From Panax quinquefolius (lineage: Eukaryota; Streptophyta; Magnoliopsida; Apiales; Araliaceae), in contig CM035167.1 of assembly GCA_020205615.1 (NCBI GenBank), positions 58,425,023-58,489,022 of the forward strand: a DNA stretch of 64,000 nt, written 5' to 3'. The notes beneath the pieces were generated by a model, which saw only the letters and a program-made list of their open reading frames with translations, had not been told where the DNA came from and ran no database searches. This document shows, piece by piece, positions 24,419 to 35,348 of the stretch (the stretch's first letter is position 1; every line of letters starts with the position of its first letter). A program made the position numbers and the translations under genes.

Positions 24419-24942
24419 ATGAAATTTCGTCCCCGAAATTTACGTACCTGGTATTTCGAAAAGTTGAGAATACCTTACTTTCATTTCAGATTCTATCTCC
24501 TGGGTCATCATGATTTCTCAATTGCTCATCTCCCGTGATAACTTCATTTGGGTTCCTCACTTGTTGAGAAGTCATGACAACCGCTATCCCTCGAACTACT
24601 CGACTTTGACTTGTCTGGGGCAGCATTTGGCGTCATCACTACCGTTGGAATGTACTTTTCTATAGGGCATATTCCTCCCTCAACTGCCTTGTCGTACTCC
24701 TGATTAATGATCTGAATCATCAATCTTCAATCCATATCGAATTTAGGTTGACCGCTCTGTACAGGGTAATTCAAAACTCGATGTTGGGTTCTCCCAATTG
24801 CTTTCCAAAAAGAGAAGATCATATCATCTATTTTAGCCTTCTTAGGTTGGACATCTCTTTCCACAATATCCACGTGTCGTGTGGCTTTTACCCATGCATC
24901 ACTCATTCTTACTCGTTCAGTTTTTTCTTCTTTCAGCTCATA
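24406..24942 (-). pseudogene. Element AB remnants after the chimeric ORF
   Basis: Just after the ORF stop (TAA at 24945-24943) the same frame stays open for about 70 codons to a TGA near 24730, including KPKKAKID-like basic sequence and FWKAIGRTQHR, so the ORF may once have been longer. Next come a trace of the Gag-protease junction (TSQQVRNPNEVITG in another frame, about 24530-24575) and a join to the pol tail (EIESEMKVRYSQLF, about 24460-24500), identifiable from the chromodomain end of T1. Together these mark a deletion of nearly all of protease and pol. Confidence 0.7.
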
Positions 24943-25323
24943 TTACATCTTTATCATCTTATACTCTGCCAAAGAATGCTTCTGTTCAAACATCACATAT
25001 CGGGTAACACAAGCTTGAATTGTTGCATCCTTTTGTTCCACGACCGCCTGTCGTTCTTTAACCTGTTCTTCTAACTCATGAATATGATTTTGAAATTCTA
25101 CATTTTGATCATATAATACCTCTAATAAACTCTCCTCAAGTACCTCTTCTTCCTCACTCTCAGCTGTTACCTCTACGACTATCTCGGGTGCAACTATCAA
25201 TTCTTCACTCACCACATGGATATCTCTAATTCCTTCTTTGTCTGACATCACATTATCATGGTTAGTGATTAGAGGTATCCCCACAGTCTCATTCACTCCA
25301 TTGTTAGCATTCTCAGCTGCCAT
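24943..25323 (-). CDS. Chimeric Gag-leader/coiled-coil-like ORF
   Basis: 126 codons from ATG at 25323-25321 (a TTG two codons upstream extends the frame but is not needed). The first 25 residues align with the Gag leader of the Tekay copies: MAAEN...NETV..P.I...DNV against MASENVEINNEAHETVESP and TQDNV. After that Gag homology stops. Residues about 45-70 are strongly acidic (VEVTAESEEEEVLEES), and about 68-120 have a heptad-like spacing of V, L, I (NHIHELEEQVKERQAVVEQK), suggesting a coiled coil. No zinc knuckle, capsid or enzyme motif. It sits where gag should be, behind the same acceptor-like site and primer site. Function unknown; it could bind Gag or another partner, or be decayed sequence that has stayed open by chance. 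Confidence 0.6.
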   Translation of the reverse strand: MAAENANNGVNETVGIPLITNHDNVMSDKEGIRDIHVVSEELIVAPEIVVEVTAESEEEEVLEESLLEVLYDQNVEFQNHIHELEEQVKERQAVVEQKDATIQACVTRYVMFEQKHSLAEYKMIKM

Positions 25324-25497
25324 TCTCAAATACTACCATAAAACAAAGGTTAATTAAGCAAATTAACGTATCACATAATATCTATATATTATGACCGACC
25401 AACAATTAAGCTTAGGTAGGACACACTAGCGAAGGATTTACTCATCTCTCCCCTCCTAGTTATATTCCCCGATCTCCGCCAGAGACAATATCCCTAA

Positions 25498-25509
25498 GCT
25501 CTGATACCA
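25498..25509 (-). promoter_or_regulatory. Element AB primer binding site
   Basis: Minus strand TGGTATCAGAGC, exact initiator-Met type, two bases inside the LTR. Confidence 0.9.
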
Positions 25510-26584
25510 AATGTGACAACCCCAAAATAGGTCTATTCCATCCAACCCATTCTGAGTCGCCAAATACATGGTATAGAAAACAACTACAACTTTATTACAA
25601 CAATTGTCGTGCAAAATACAACAACACATATGCTGTAAGTTTGGATACAAATATATACCAACTGTAACTCTGGACACTAACTTTGGATAGTACCTCACAA
25701 TAACACCTTACATAAAGGTATAGTCAAAAGCTGTTTTAGAAATTAGAATCTTTGGGAAGTGCTCAAGAAAACCTTCGTACATGGGAGGCTATGCTTCTAG
25801 GTTATGATAGATATCATATGACCACAGAATTATCCTTGGTTGACCCAATAGACCCCAAAGAAAAACGAGAAGATTACTATCATATTCTTCCCAATGGTGA
25901 GTCTTCTCTTGACATATCATTATCTCCGCTATCTCTAATTGGGTATTATACTCCAAACAAACACCAAGATTATATAGGTAGTGCTTGTAAATATACTCAG
26001 CAAGTGGATGAGCACAACCCTATCTTATGATGACACGAGGTTGTATGTCATTAGACATCTTGTATGATAGTGGCAAAACACCCTTCCAAGTTAAATTCAC
26101 CTCACCCTCAACATCTATAGACCACCGTTCTATTTCCCCCGTTATTCCCTCGCTTGTCCATTACACTTTTATTACGAAAGGAATTGTGAAGCAAAAGGGT
26201 GAGCACAACTAGCTCAGTAAAGAATATCATGACTAAAGATAAATAAATTATCAATAGCCTTCAACAGTAATAAATCAGAGATTTAGAACATATGGTAGAT
26301 GATAAAACTTTTCAACCATAGTTGCAGCGGAACGAACAATCCATTAGAAGAGTCAAATAGACCATAAAATCTATTATCTTCTCCATGTTAAAAGTCCATC
26401 AACAATGTTTTATCCCTGTAACATTAATCAATAATTCCTATCCACAATCACGTGTATAACTCATAATCGTAATTGTAGTTCCAAATTCCTTTCCTCATCC
26501 AGGACAAAGTTAATTTTCATCACCTGAAACATCAAAGATCATGGTTATACCAAATCACAGTTCCTATTCATAATCATACTGATA

Positions 26585-26802
26585 AATTCATCTTTGCACT
26601 ACGGGCCAAAGATATTCATCAACAGTTCATCTTTGCACTACTGGCCAAACATATTCAATAACATGTCATCTTTGCACTACAGGCCAAAGATATTCATCAG
26701 TTGGTTATGTTCATCTAAACACATGTTCATCTTCGCAGACTCTTGGCAAAGATATTCATCAAAAATCATTCATCTTTGCACTACAGGCCAAAGATATTCA
26801 GT
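26585..26802 (-). repeat. ATCTTTG...CAAAGAT hairpin array, 5' LTR copy
   Basis: Five units equivalent to 22195-22412, with loop variants CACTACGGGC, CACTACTGGC and CACTACAGGC while the ATCTTTG/CAAAGAT arms are mostly kept. Confidence 0.88.
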
Positions 26803-27029
26803 TATATCATCATTTAGGACTGAGAATGATGAAAAATATTTAAAAGAAAATGAATCCAGTGAAACAAAATAATAAATATTAAGGATTCGTACTTCAGCTA
26901 TTCCTTGTCCAAAAATACCTCATAAATAATCATAGTGGAGTAAAATTCAAGAATGATCAAAACATGGATATAATCAAAGCTAGTATCCAGAATAGATATT
27001 TTGGACAAAAAGAAGAAAATTTTATTTTT

Positions 27030-27185
27030 CGGTGAATAGTGCCGTATACGTGAATAGTAATTCCGACAGCAAAAGATATAAATTTCACAAAAAACATCAT
27101 CATGCTTCGTGAATAGTACTCATGAATAGTAACTCATGAATAGTAACTCGTGAATAGTAACTCATGAATAGTAACCACGACATGA
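27030..27185 (-). repeat. GTGAATAGTAACT minisatellite, 5' LTR copy
   Basis: Counterpart of 22655-22805, about eight units. Confidence 0.85.
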
Positions 27186-28784
27186 AAAAGTTCCAAATTT
27201 GATAAAAATTTCAAACCAATATTTCAGCATAATGATATTGAACAAATAATATCATTTATGAAGAAATTAATCTCCCTTACCTCAGAAAGAATAGTACTTC
27301 TGACTAGAATACTGGATATAGTGCTAAAAGAACTTGAACCGTATAGCAATACTCGAAGTACTAAAATGCTCGATATATAGAGAGAGAAAGACAGAGAAAT
27401 CTTTAGTTTCTGGTGTGATTTTCAATTCTAACCTAAGCACCCTATTTATAGGAAAATGCTTAGAACACCAAAGAAGAAAATTTAATAAAATATTATTATA
27501 TTTATATAAATTTCCTACGTACACCAAGAATCTGAATTCAACATGCATTCAACACCAGTGGGGCCCACCAACAATATAAAAAATGTTTTTCTTAATAAAA
27601 ATTATTAAAATTTCAAAATCAATTATTCATGAACTTCAATAATTCATAATAAAATAGCCCTTTTATTAGAAAATTCGAATCTCACGACTTGTTATAGGAA
27701 ATTCAATTCTCTACAACTTTGTACAAGAAAGTTTTTCAAACTTCCAAACAGAAATTGACCAAAATCCACATACGGACGATTTTACAGGTTATAATCAAAT
27801 TTCAGTCAAGAAATGGGGTCCATCGACACACAAAACATGTGTTAATCATTTAATGCAACAAAAATAATCTTCATCCTCATATACTCATATATCACACATT
27901 CATTGTAAAAATATCATCATTATTATATTATAATAAAATATTATTTTATCAGAAAAGATAAAATATCGATTTTCAACAATTGTCACTTTAAAAAATTTTC
28001 TCCATCTATATCCACATAAAATGAATATTTTCCTCATCATATAAATCAATAATTAATTATTCACAAATAATATTACAGAATCACAATAATGACAACCAGA
28101 CAGTTCCCACGAAAGAGGGGGCTTTCCAATAAGAATTTCTCCTTATTGGCGCGCAATTAGGTGACCAAACCTCTCCTTAGACAGAACTTTCTAGACATTG
28201 CCAATAATGTTATCTAATAATATTATTCAGATAATATGAATTATTGCTTCGATAATGAAAAATACTGTGTTGTGACAATTATTAAAACAACAATAATATA
28301 AAATATCAACGCAGCAGTTATTGAATCAATAAAATACTGAACAATAATTACTGTAACAATTATTGAGTAGTGCCTTCTTACGTAAGAATCAATAATTGGT
28401 GTAATATCGTGTGCTCTCTTGTGCAACAATGATGTATTCTCACGTATTTTAACAATTATTCCAACAGTTAATAATCAGTAACAATTACATATTTATTTAT
28501 AAAAACTAAAATTTGTCGTTTTCTTCATCCGAGCGGTTATTACATTATGGGGCCCACAAATGGTACATATTTGTCATACGAATATTCTCAAACAAAAAAG
28601 AATATTCCACGACCAAACAAATATTCCCGACAACAATGAATATTTTATAACCATTTGCGTATTTTGAAAAAAAAAATATATCACCCTTAACTTTAACTTT
28701 TATTAATTTAACCATTTCTTGAATAGTAATTATAAGAAAAATTGAATACTTTTATTTCATAAAATTCGGGGTCTTACGATTATG

Positions 28785-28856
28785 CGAGAATGAATGATGT
28801 ACTTTGTGGCGTCTGAATCCCAAGGGTGTGAAGATGAACCAGATTTCGGCGCTACG
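28785..28856 (+). repeat. Element C 3' LTR, final part
   Basis: Resumes with GAGAATGAATGATGTACT, matching 15049 onward, and ends TTCGGCGCTACG where the left LTR has GGGGCGTTACA. The join defines the AB insertion point. Confidence 0.85.
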
Positions 28857-28861
28857 ATCGA

Positions 28862-29158
28862 TGTACTAAAGACTAGTAAAGGGAAAGAAAGATGAACAAG
28901 TATTGAAGACTTGTAATTATATTCACATTTTATTGTCAGACTTTATTTTAAATTATTGTAATGAAGTTATTTAAATTTTCGCATATGAATATTTGTATTT
29001 AAAGGTTAGATAACCTGAGAGATTTTTATTAATGTAATCCTTTAATGGGAAGGTTTATTACTCAATTTTATTATGATTGGGTAGTTAGATATGAATATTT
29101 TTATTAAGTGAACACCAAATCCTGTGGGAATGAAGTACCCGGATTTGGGGGTGTCACA
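28862..29158 (+). repeat. Old long-LTR remnant, right part
   Basis: Continues the sequence interrupted at 10848 and ends in GGATTTGGGGGTGTCACA, a typical LTR terminus. No coding potential. Confidence 0.55.
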
Positions 29159-29380
29159 GATTCAAGTTGAACTCGAAAAAGATTGGAGGTGAACTTTTAC
29201 CTGAAGAAGCTCGAATCTTCAAGGGTATGATTCTTATTCTTCATATTTTTGTTTAATTAATAATTGTGAATAAAGGATGATCCAGGTATATGGTTTGTAA
29301 AAATTTAAAACTCTGATTTTCCATGCTTCCGTTTATTTTGTGCAATATGATTGCGTTCATGAATATTACAAACCTAATAG

Positions 29381-29393
29381 TGGTATCAGAGCC
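29381..29393 (+). promoter_or_regulatory. Possible copia-type primer binding site
   Basis: TGGTATCAGAGCC matches the initiator-Met primer site used by many plant copia elements. Isolated, so tentative. Confidence 0.4.
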
Positions 29394-29544
29394 AAACCTT
29401 TATGCGAATTATTATTTGTTTTAATTTGATATGTATATTGATATGTGTTTAGAACAATTTAATTGAGCATAATTTATTGTATAAAATTTATTATAAAAAA
29501 AACATGATTCCTGAACCTTTTACATGATACATGATTCTTAGTAA

Positions 29545-29545
<1 letters not shown>

Positions 29546-29617
<72 letters not shown>
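29546..29617. repeat. Compound (CA)n(TA)n microsatellite
   Basis: About 20 CA units followed by about 16 TA units. Confidence 0.97.
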
Positions 29618-29620
<3 letters not shown>

Positions 29621-29689
29621 CTTAATTATTTTAATCTTAAAATAAAAAGTTTATTTGAATTTTAAAATTTGATTTCATGCTAACTAAAT

Positions 29690-30130
29690 AGAGTTAGAAT
29701 TGGATTCCATGATAACTAATTGGAGTTGAAATTGGATTCCATGTTTCCTTAAATAAAGGAGTTTATTTAGATTTGAAATAAGATTTCATATTATTCAAAA
29801 TAAAGAGTTTTATTTGTGAATAGGAAAGAGAATCCGTATTTTCTTAAATAAAAGAGTTTATTTAAATATGAAATAAGATTTAGTATTATTCAAAATAAAG
29901 GAGTTTATTTGTGAATAGGAAAGAGAATTAGTGTTTCCTTTAATAATTGAGTTTTTTTACTTGGAATTAGATTCCATAATTAATTAGAATAAATGAGTTT
30001 ATTTTGATTAAAGATTTTGATTAAAATAAAATAGTTTATTTTATTCAAAATTGGATAAATTAAAATAAAAGAGGTTTATTTTGATTTAAATTTGGATTAA
30101 AATAAAGGAGTTTATTTTGATTCAAAATTA
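29690..30130 (+). repeat. AAATAAA-GGAG-TTTATTT inverted-repeat cluster
   Basis: At least eight degenerate copies of AAATAAAGGAGTTTATTT (about 29751, 29803, 29856, 29894, 29990, 30028, 30063, 30104). Each is a perfect or near-perfect 7-base stem with a 4-base loop, separated by 30-90 bp containing phrases such as GAATTGGATTCCATG. No known family recognised. Confidence 0.8.
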
Positions 30131-31287
30131 GATTTTATGCTAACTAAATTTGCCCATTAAAGGATATCAATATATATATTGAATGTTTATTATTCATGAG
30201 ATGAATTTATTTATTAATGCATATACAGTTGTGTATGATAATAAATGGGATTGATTATGGACTATTGACCAATGTGATTGGATTTTATTTTAGTAGGATG
30301 CATGAATAAATGATGTGACGCCCCCAAAACAGGTATGCATCACCCATCCTGAGTCGCCAAATACATGGTACAAAATTCAAATACAACTTAATTATACAAC
30401 AGTCGTGTAAAATACGACATAACATAATCTAAGAGTTTTAATAAAAATATTGTCATCTAGACAATATTCACACTCAATGGAGTCTTCATTACATTTATTG
30501 TCACACTATTTTATAGAATAGTGAGGACTACTAATACAATAATCTGGACCGTCAATCCATTTCCCAGGCTAAATCCCAACTATATTCTCATTTCTGAAGA
30601 AAACGATGAAAAAGAAAGGGTGAACTCAACTAGGCCAAGATGAAATATTATGACTAAGATAATGCGAAATAAATTATCATTAGCCTTGAACATATAACAA
30701 GCGATAGAATATAATGAGACAACAAGTTTTAATCAACTGCGCGTGAACAAGTAATCCATTAGAAGAGTCAGTAGAGATTAAAATCTACTATCTTACTATG
30801 ATTTAAAAAGTTTTTCATCAACTTTATTGCTGAGACTCTGCTTAATAAATAAAATTAAATCATCCCTGCACCACGACCAAGGATATTCATGTAATCATCA
30901 ATGGTAATGATTATACCGAATAAATCCTGATCATAATTATACCAACAACTGTCTATCAATGAACTACAGGCCAATGAGGACTTTCACCACATCATTCCTC
31001 ACATTACGGTCATGATTATACCAAATAATCCCAGGTCATAATTATACCAAGTCCATCTATGCACATAAGCCAAAGATGACTTTCATCATAATATAAACAT
31101 GAGGATGATGACAATGACATTATAATTCAATAAAACAAGTTCAAGGATAAATATTAAAGATTTATAATTTAATTTATCCAGAAATCAATAACGTCCAAAT
31201 TGTCGACATGATCTTTTTTTTGTAGAGTAAAATTCAAGAATAATATTCATGTACCAAAAATAATTTGGACAAAAAAGAAATATATTT

Positions 31288-31505
31288 TTTGGTAAATAGT
31301 ACCCGTGAATAGTACTTGAGAATAGTACCTCGTGAATAGTACCCCGAGCATGAAAAGTATCCCAAATGAATGATAATATTGTGAATAATATTCGGTGAAT
31401 AGTAATAATAGTATTCATGAATAGTACCTCGACACGAAAAGTGCCCCCTAATACTAGAGTGAATGATACTAGAGTGAATAGTAATCGGTGAATAGTAACT
31501 TCGTA
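31288..31505 (-). repeat. GTGAATAGTA minisatellite, D/E 3' LTR
   Basis: Roughly ten loosely spaced copies of GTGAATAGTACC and variants. Frames called across it are translation artefacts. Confidence 0.8.
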
Positions 31506-31699
31506 AATAAAATACCAAATAAAAAAAATATTTGATATTTCATGGCGAGTACAAAAGAAATGATATCTCATACGAGTATAATAGAATATCTGAAATTATG
31601 AAATGGATTTTCACCGCCATGCGATAATCCACGTAAGATGATCATTTCCACAATTTAATAAAAAATGAATCTGAAGGATCATTCACCGTGCATGCGGTA

Positions 31700-32085
31700 A
31701 TCCACATAGGCATAGTTATTCCAACGAATAATAAAGAATGAAATAACGAAATAATTCACCATGCATGCGATAATCGCATGCAGACGAGTTATTCCAACGA
31801 ATAATAAAGAAATGGAACTAGGTTATGCGTAATATGCATACGAGACGGGATATTCAATGAGAATAATAAAGAATGGAACTAGGTCATGCGTAATCCGCAC
31901 GACAAGATATTCCAACAAAATAATAAAGAATGGAATAACGAAGAATTTCACCATGTATGCGGTAGACTTGCATGAGCGAGAGTTATTCCAACATAATAAT
32001 AAAGAATGGAATAATAGAAGAATTTCACCATGTATGCGGTACTTAGCATAGACAGAGTTATTCAACATAATAATAAATAAATGGA
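31700..32085 (-). repeat. GTTATTCCA/TGGAATAAC tandem array, D/E 3' LTR
   Basis: Five or six units of about 70-75 bp. Each holds GTTATTCCA (or GATATTCCA), a short AT-rich stretch with AATAATAAAG, TGGAATAAC, then CACCATGCATGCG. The two 9-base arms are complementary. Confidence 0.82.
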
Positions 32086-33448
32086 ATAATAAAGCTTACA
32101 TTCATGAATAACTCTCTTCATGAATAAGAAAATAATACCCTTACCTTAGAAGAAAATTGGATACTGAAATAGTGAGGTAGCAAACTTCTCTTCTTCTTTC
32201 TCTCTATAATTTCTCTCTATAATAATTGCTCTATAGCTTTAGTGAATTGGTGAGAAATGAAAGAAGAATGAGCTTCTATTTATAGGAAAATATGGTTTCG
32301 ATAATTGCACGTTTTGGGGCTCAAAATATTATAGTATAATACCTTCCTCTTTTTCCTTCATTTTTAATTTGGTCCTGCAAGTATTATCAAACTTGCACCA
32401 CCTCCCCTAATAGTAAATCATGTGAATCAATAGTAAATCATGTGAATCAATAGTTCTAGATATGTGAAAATACGAATTACAGTATAGTACCTCCATTTTT
32501 AACTTAGTCATGCAAGTATTATCAATCTTGCACCAACTCCCCTAATAGTAAATGAATGTGAATCAATAGTACACACATGTGAACAAATAGTTATAATCAT
32601 GTGAATCAATAGCAATTAATTGCTCATTTATCCGGTTAATTACCCGATTGGTCAATATAACCTCCAGCCATCAATTATTATCGAAATAAATGTCGATTTC
32701 CACTAACACTAAAAATTCCCACACAAAGGAACTATCAATTTCATCTTTAATTAACACGAACTTATTCATCATTAATACTATAACTCACAATATTTAACAA
32801 CTAGGCCGTTCCCAGGAAAGAGGGGGCTTTTCGATAAGGATATCTCCTTATTGGCGCACAATTAGGTGACCAAACCTCTCATTGACAGAACTTCTAGACA
32901 TTCTCAATATTGAAAATAATAATATGAATAATTTTGTCGTCTCAATTAATTATTTAATAATATAACATATTATATGAGATGATCTTTGTGATAATAATTG
33001 AATCGATAATATGAGAGATATGATCACGCAATTACTATAGCAATAATTGAGTATAACTAAGTGACTTCTCACGTAAGCATCAATAATCAATACGTGTGCT
33101 ACTATGCATCCACCATGCGTATTCTTTGTACTTTTACTACCGGGTAGTTCAACAATTTTAACGGTAACACTTTCGCCGTTATTTTTATAAAAAGATAATT
33201 CTGTCATTTTTTAACTATGACAATACTTTCGTTGTGGGGTCCACCAATGATTGTGTCATCGTACGAATATTCCCTGTTAAAATGAATATTCCCTGACCAA
33301 TCGAATATTATATAACCACTGGCTTACTTTGCAAAATTTTCACATATCACCCTTAACTTTAACCTTTTATCAATTTAACCATTTACGAAAAAAATAATAA
33401 TTATAAGAAAATTAAATACTTTCATTTCATAAAATTCGGGGTCTTACA

Positions 33449-33463
33449 ATCGCCCCTCCTTAT
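33449..33463 (-). promoter_or_regulatory. Element D/E polypurine tract
   Basis: Minus strand AAGGAGGGGCGAT next to TGTAAGACCCC. Confidence 0.75.
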
Positions 33464-34104
33464 GAAATTTCACCCTCAAAATTTACGTACATACTTGGTA
33501 TGCCGAAGAGGTGAGGATACCTTGACTTCATTTCATATTCCAACTCTTGAGGTATAACCTTTGAGTGTCGAATATGATCCTTCTTATCCATGATTTTCAC
33601 ACGTATCTCATCATACGTTAAATCATCTGCTATCTCGTTTAGTTCTAATTCAATAATGTGGTTCGGGTCGTCCACATAATTACGTAACATCGATACGTAA
33701 AAAAAATTGTTATGAACACGCGATATACTTGGCGGTAAAATGAGTCTATAGGCCACAGTTCCTACTCGATCGAGGATTTTAAATGGGCCAATTAAATCGA
33801 GGGTTGAGATAATGCCTTCTTGAACCTTCTTCTTCACATTCATCAAATTTGCGTGTGTAGATTGAGCGACTTTAACTTTATCGATTAAAGTCGATTCTAC
33901 TCGTATATTCGTTATCTTCACGTGGGTCCCTAGAGTCTTTAACTCTATCTTCATCATTTGTAAGTTATACGAAATGGGTTTTTGTGTTAACAACATCGCA
34001 CTCATAAACGCATACGATCTTCTACTCAACGCGTCAGCTACTACGTTCGCTCTTCCACAATGATATTGAATAGTATAGTTGTAATCTTCAACAACTCGAG
34101 CCAA
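33460..34104 (-). pseudogene. Pol relic: RNase H tail fused to chromodomain
   Basis: 214 codons, opening at a TTG, so not a true start. The first 30 residues are the RNase H end (TIQYHCGRANVVADALSRRS). Next is the pre-integrase linker (STLIDKVKVAQSTHANLM), then a direct join at about 33812 to STLDLIGPFKILDRVG, the post-catalytic GPF module, and SRVHNN. The zinc and DDE parts of integrase (several hundred residues) are deleted in frame. The chromodomain (LTYDEIRVKIMDKKDHI) has itself lost the KVLWRN...TW segment before ELEYEMKSRYPHLF. Upstream, near 34150, KYFFT-region sequence joins directly to the start of RT (KPIS), marking a second large deletion. Confidence 0.88.
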
Positions 34105-34416
34105 CGTCTTTGGCGCATAATACGTTCTTTTTAGGTGAAGAAATATTTAAGGGTTTTAGAAATGGGTTTTGTACTGGGGTCAATACAAAATTTGATATCA
34201 TGCTCTAGAGGTAGGCTAGGAAGTCTTCAAGAATACGTCAGGAAATTTATTAACAATAGAAATATCATTCAAAACTGTGACTCTCATCCAAGACTTGGAT
34301 AGTACGTCACATTGATACCTATCAACTTGCCACTGTTATTCACAACGTCCCCTACGGAAAGTTCAGCTTCGGTGCATTCCACACAAGGAAGTCACCAGCG
34401 AAAGGTTCGGGGCTCT

Positions 34417-34795
34417 TTACTTATGGCTTGATATAAAAGTAATTGACTTTAGTTGTTTGGTTGCTTGAGTTCGTATAACAGGTTGGTTAGGAATATGAAA
34501 GCTAACAACCTTAAGAAAAACATGATGAGTAGTTAACCGATCGATTCCAAAAATCACATCAAGGGCAAGTATTTTCAAAGAAATAAGATCGACAGGTAAT
34601 GTGAAAGTGTCGATTTGAATCAACAAGATTTATAAATAGTGGAGGTAACGATGGTTTCTACTAACGAAGTTTCAACCAATAAGTCAAAGTCTAACTTCTC
34701 TAGGATCAAATTTAAACGTTGAGCGCAAGCAGGAGAAATAAAAGAATGGGTATAACCGATATCTAATAAGGTATAGACTTCGCAAGAATTTATAA
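34417..34795 (-). pseudogene. Aspartic protease (D/E), degraded
   Basis: The minus strand shows the family sequence from EVYTLLDIGYTHSFIS (catalytic D-T-G altered to D-I-G) to VDLISLKILALDVIFGIDR (usual GIDW). Several stops and a frame change lie at about 34630. A TAG stands at the Gag boundary (about 34797), the same place as in the copy at 57335. Inactive: the active-site Thr is replaced. Confidence 0.82.
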
Positions 34796-35221
34796 TTAAC
34801 TAACTCGTGCTAACTTCGTTTGGGTTACTCGCTTTTGAGAAGTCACAAAAAATGCTCTTCTGAAAAACCACAGACTTTGTTTTGTGCATATCCGCTTTGG
34901 TGCCACCGTCGTCTGGACTGGACTTGACTTTGGTGCAGGACAAAATTGAGCTATGTGACCGTCGTTTCCACAACTAAAACATACCTTGGAAGGCTGTGAA
35001 CAGTTTGGACTTATGTGTCCCTCCTCTCCGCATCTATAGCATCTAACTGGCGGTCGTTCTCCTCCCCTTGAATTTGTTGCTGGTTTTGGTGCAACTGCCA
35101 ATGGCTTCCCATCATCGTTTAATATTCTCTTCTTGAATTTTCCACTTCTATTATCTTGGCCATGATTACCACCGAAGTGGTTACCATTTCTTGCCTGATA
35201 ATTTCTCCCGATGGTTATCAT
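34796..35221 (-). pseudogene. gag C-terminus with two intact zinc knuckles (D/E)
   Basis: The RNA-binding half of Gag: NHFGGNHGQDNRSGKFK, then CYRCGEEGHISPNC and CFSCGNDGHIAQFC. Both have the full C-x2-C-x4-H-x4-C pattern that binds zinc and RNA. Out of frame with the capsid half because of damage at 35222-35348. Ends by frame drift after the TSQK junction motif. Confidence 0.88.
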
Positions 35222-35348
35222 TGTTAGATGGCCGTTGCCACTAGAATGCGATTATTATCGTGTTGTTGCTCGTTACCTTTTGGTTGTCTTAACTCATTAT
35301 CGCACTCCAATAATTGAGCCTATTCACAATATCGAATATAAACAAAGT

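Larger units (their letters stand above)
25333..27280 (-). other. Putative leader intron of element AB
   Basis: Donor-like GAG|GTAAGGGAG (GT at 27280-27279) and acceptor-like TTTGTTTTATGGTAG (AG at 25334-25333), ten bases before the ORF ATG. Same plan as in T1, D/E and F/H. Confidence 0.45.
21127..28779 (-). mobile_element. Non-autonomous Tekay-derived element AB
   Basis: Two LTRs of about 3.27 kb (21127-24405 and 25512-28779) flank 1.1 kb of interior. On the minus strand: primer site, a chimeric ORF starting like Gag, a scrap of the Gag-protease junction, the last codons of pol, a polypurine tract. Target duplication GTATG on the left and TTATG on the right (4 of 5), inside the 3' LTR of element C. 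The LTR termini and TATA region match Tekay elements of the window, so it is a deletion derivative that must borrow enzymes from a relative. Confidence 0.9.
25512..28779 (-). repeat. Element AB 5' LTR
   Basis: TGTGACAACCCC to TCTTACGA; the terminal CA expected from the other copy (TCTTACA) is altered. TATA box at 27443-27450. Closely matches 21127-24405. Confidence 0.93.
10849..28856 (+). mobile_element. Non-autonomous long-LTR element C with nested insert
   Basis: Two LTRs of about 4.3 kb (10849-15116; 16880-21126 plus 28785-28856) flank only 1.76 kb of interior with no gag-pol frame. Flanking duplication GTCGA on the left and ATCGA on the right (4 of 5). Primer site TGGTATCAGAGC, and a polypurine tract before the right LTR. 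The long-LTR, short-interior plan is that of large non-autonomous (LARD-like) elements. The insert 21127-28779 splits the right LTR close to its end. Confidence 0.88.
29159..30313 (+). other. Non-coding sequence of unknown origin, interrupted by element D/E
   Basis: No reading frame. Contains TGGTATCAGAGCC at 29381-29393, the form of primer site common in Ty1/copia elements, but I find no convincing LTR end just before it or coding after it. Also a CA/TA microsatellite and the hairpin repeats at 29690-30130. It resumes at 39344. Confidence 0.5.
30314..33448 (-). repeat. Element D/E 3' LTR
   Basis: TGTGACGCCCCC to GGGGTCTTACA. TATA box at 32277-32284; donor-like AAG|GTAAGGG near 32145. Arrays: GCACTAC-type 30865-31085, GTGAATAGTA-type 31288-31505, GTTATTCCA-type 31700-32085. 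Confidence 0.94.

Noticed and set aside
25752..26030. 92-codon plus-strand ORF in the AB LTR, related to 21642-21827
   Set aside because: Antisense to the element, broken in the other LTR copy by a few changes, no domain.
29381..29393. A tRNA gene suggested by TGGTATCAGAGCC
   Set aside because: Only the primer-site complement of a tRNA 3' end is present; no cloverleaf around it.
31185..31571. 128- and 94-codon minus-strand ORFs rich in Tyr, Ile, His
   Set aside because: Translations of the GTGAATAGTA minisatellite in different frames.
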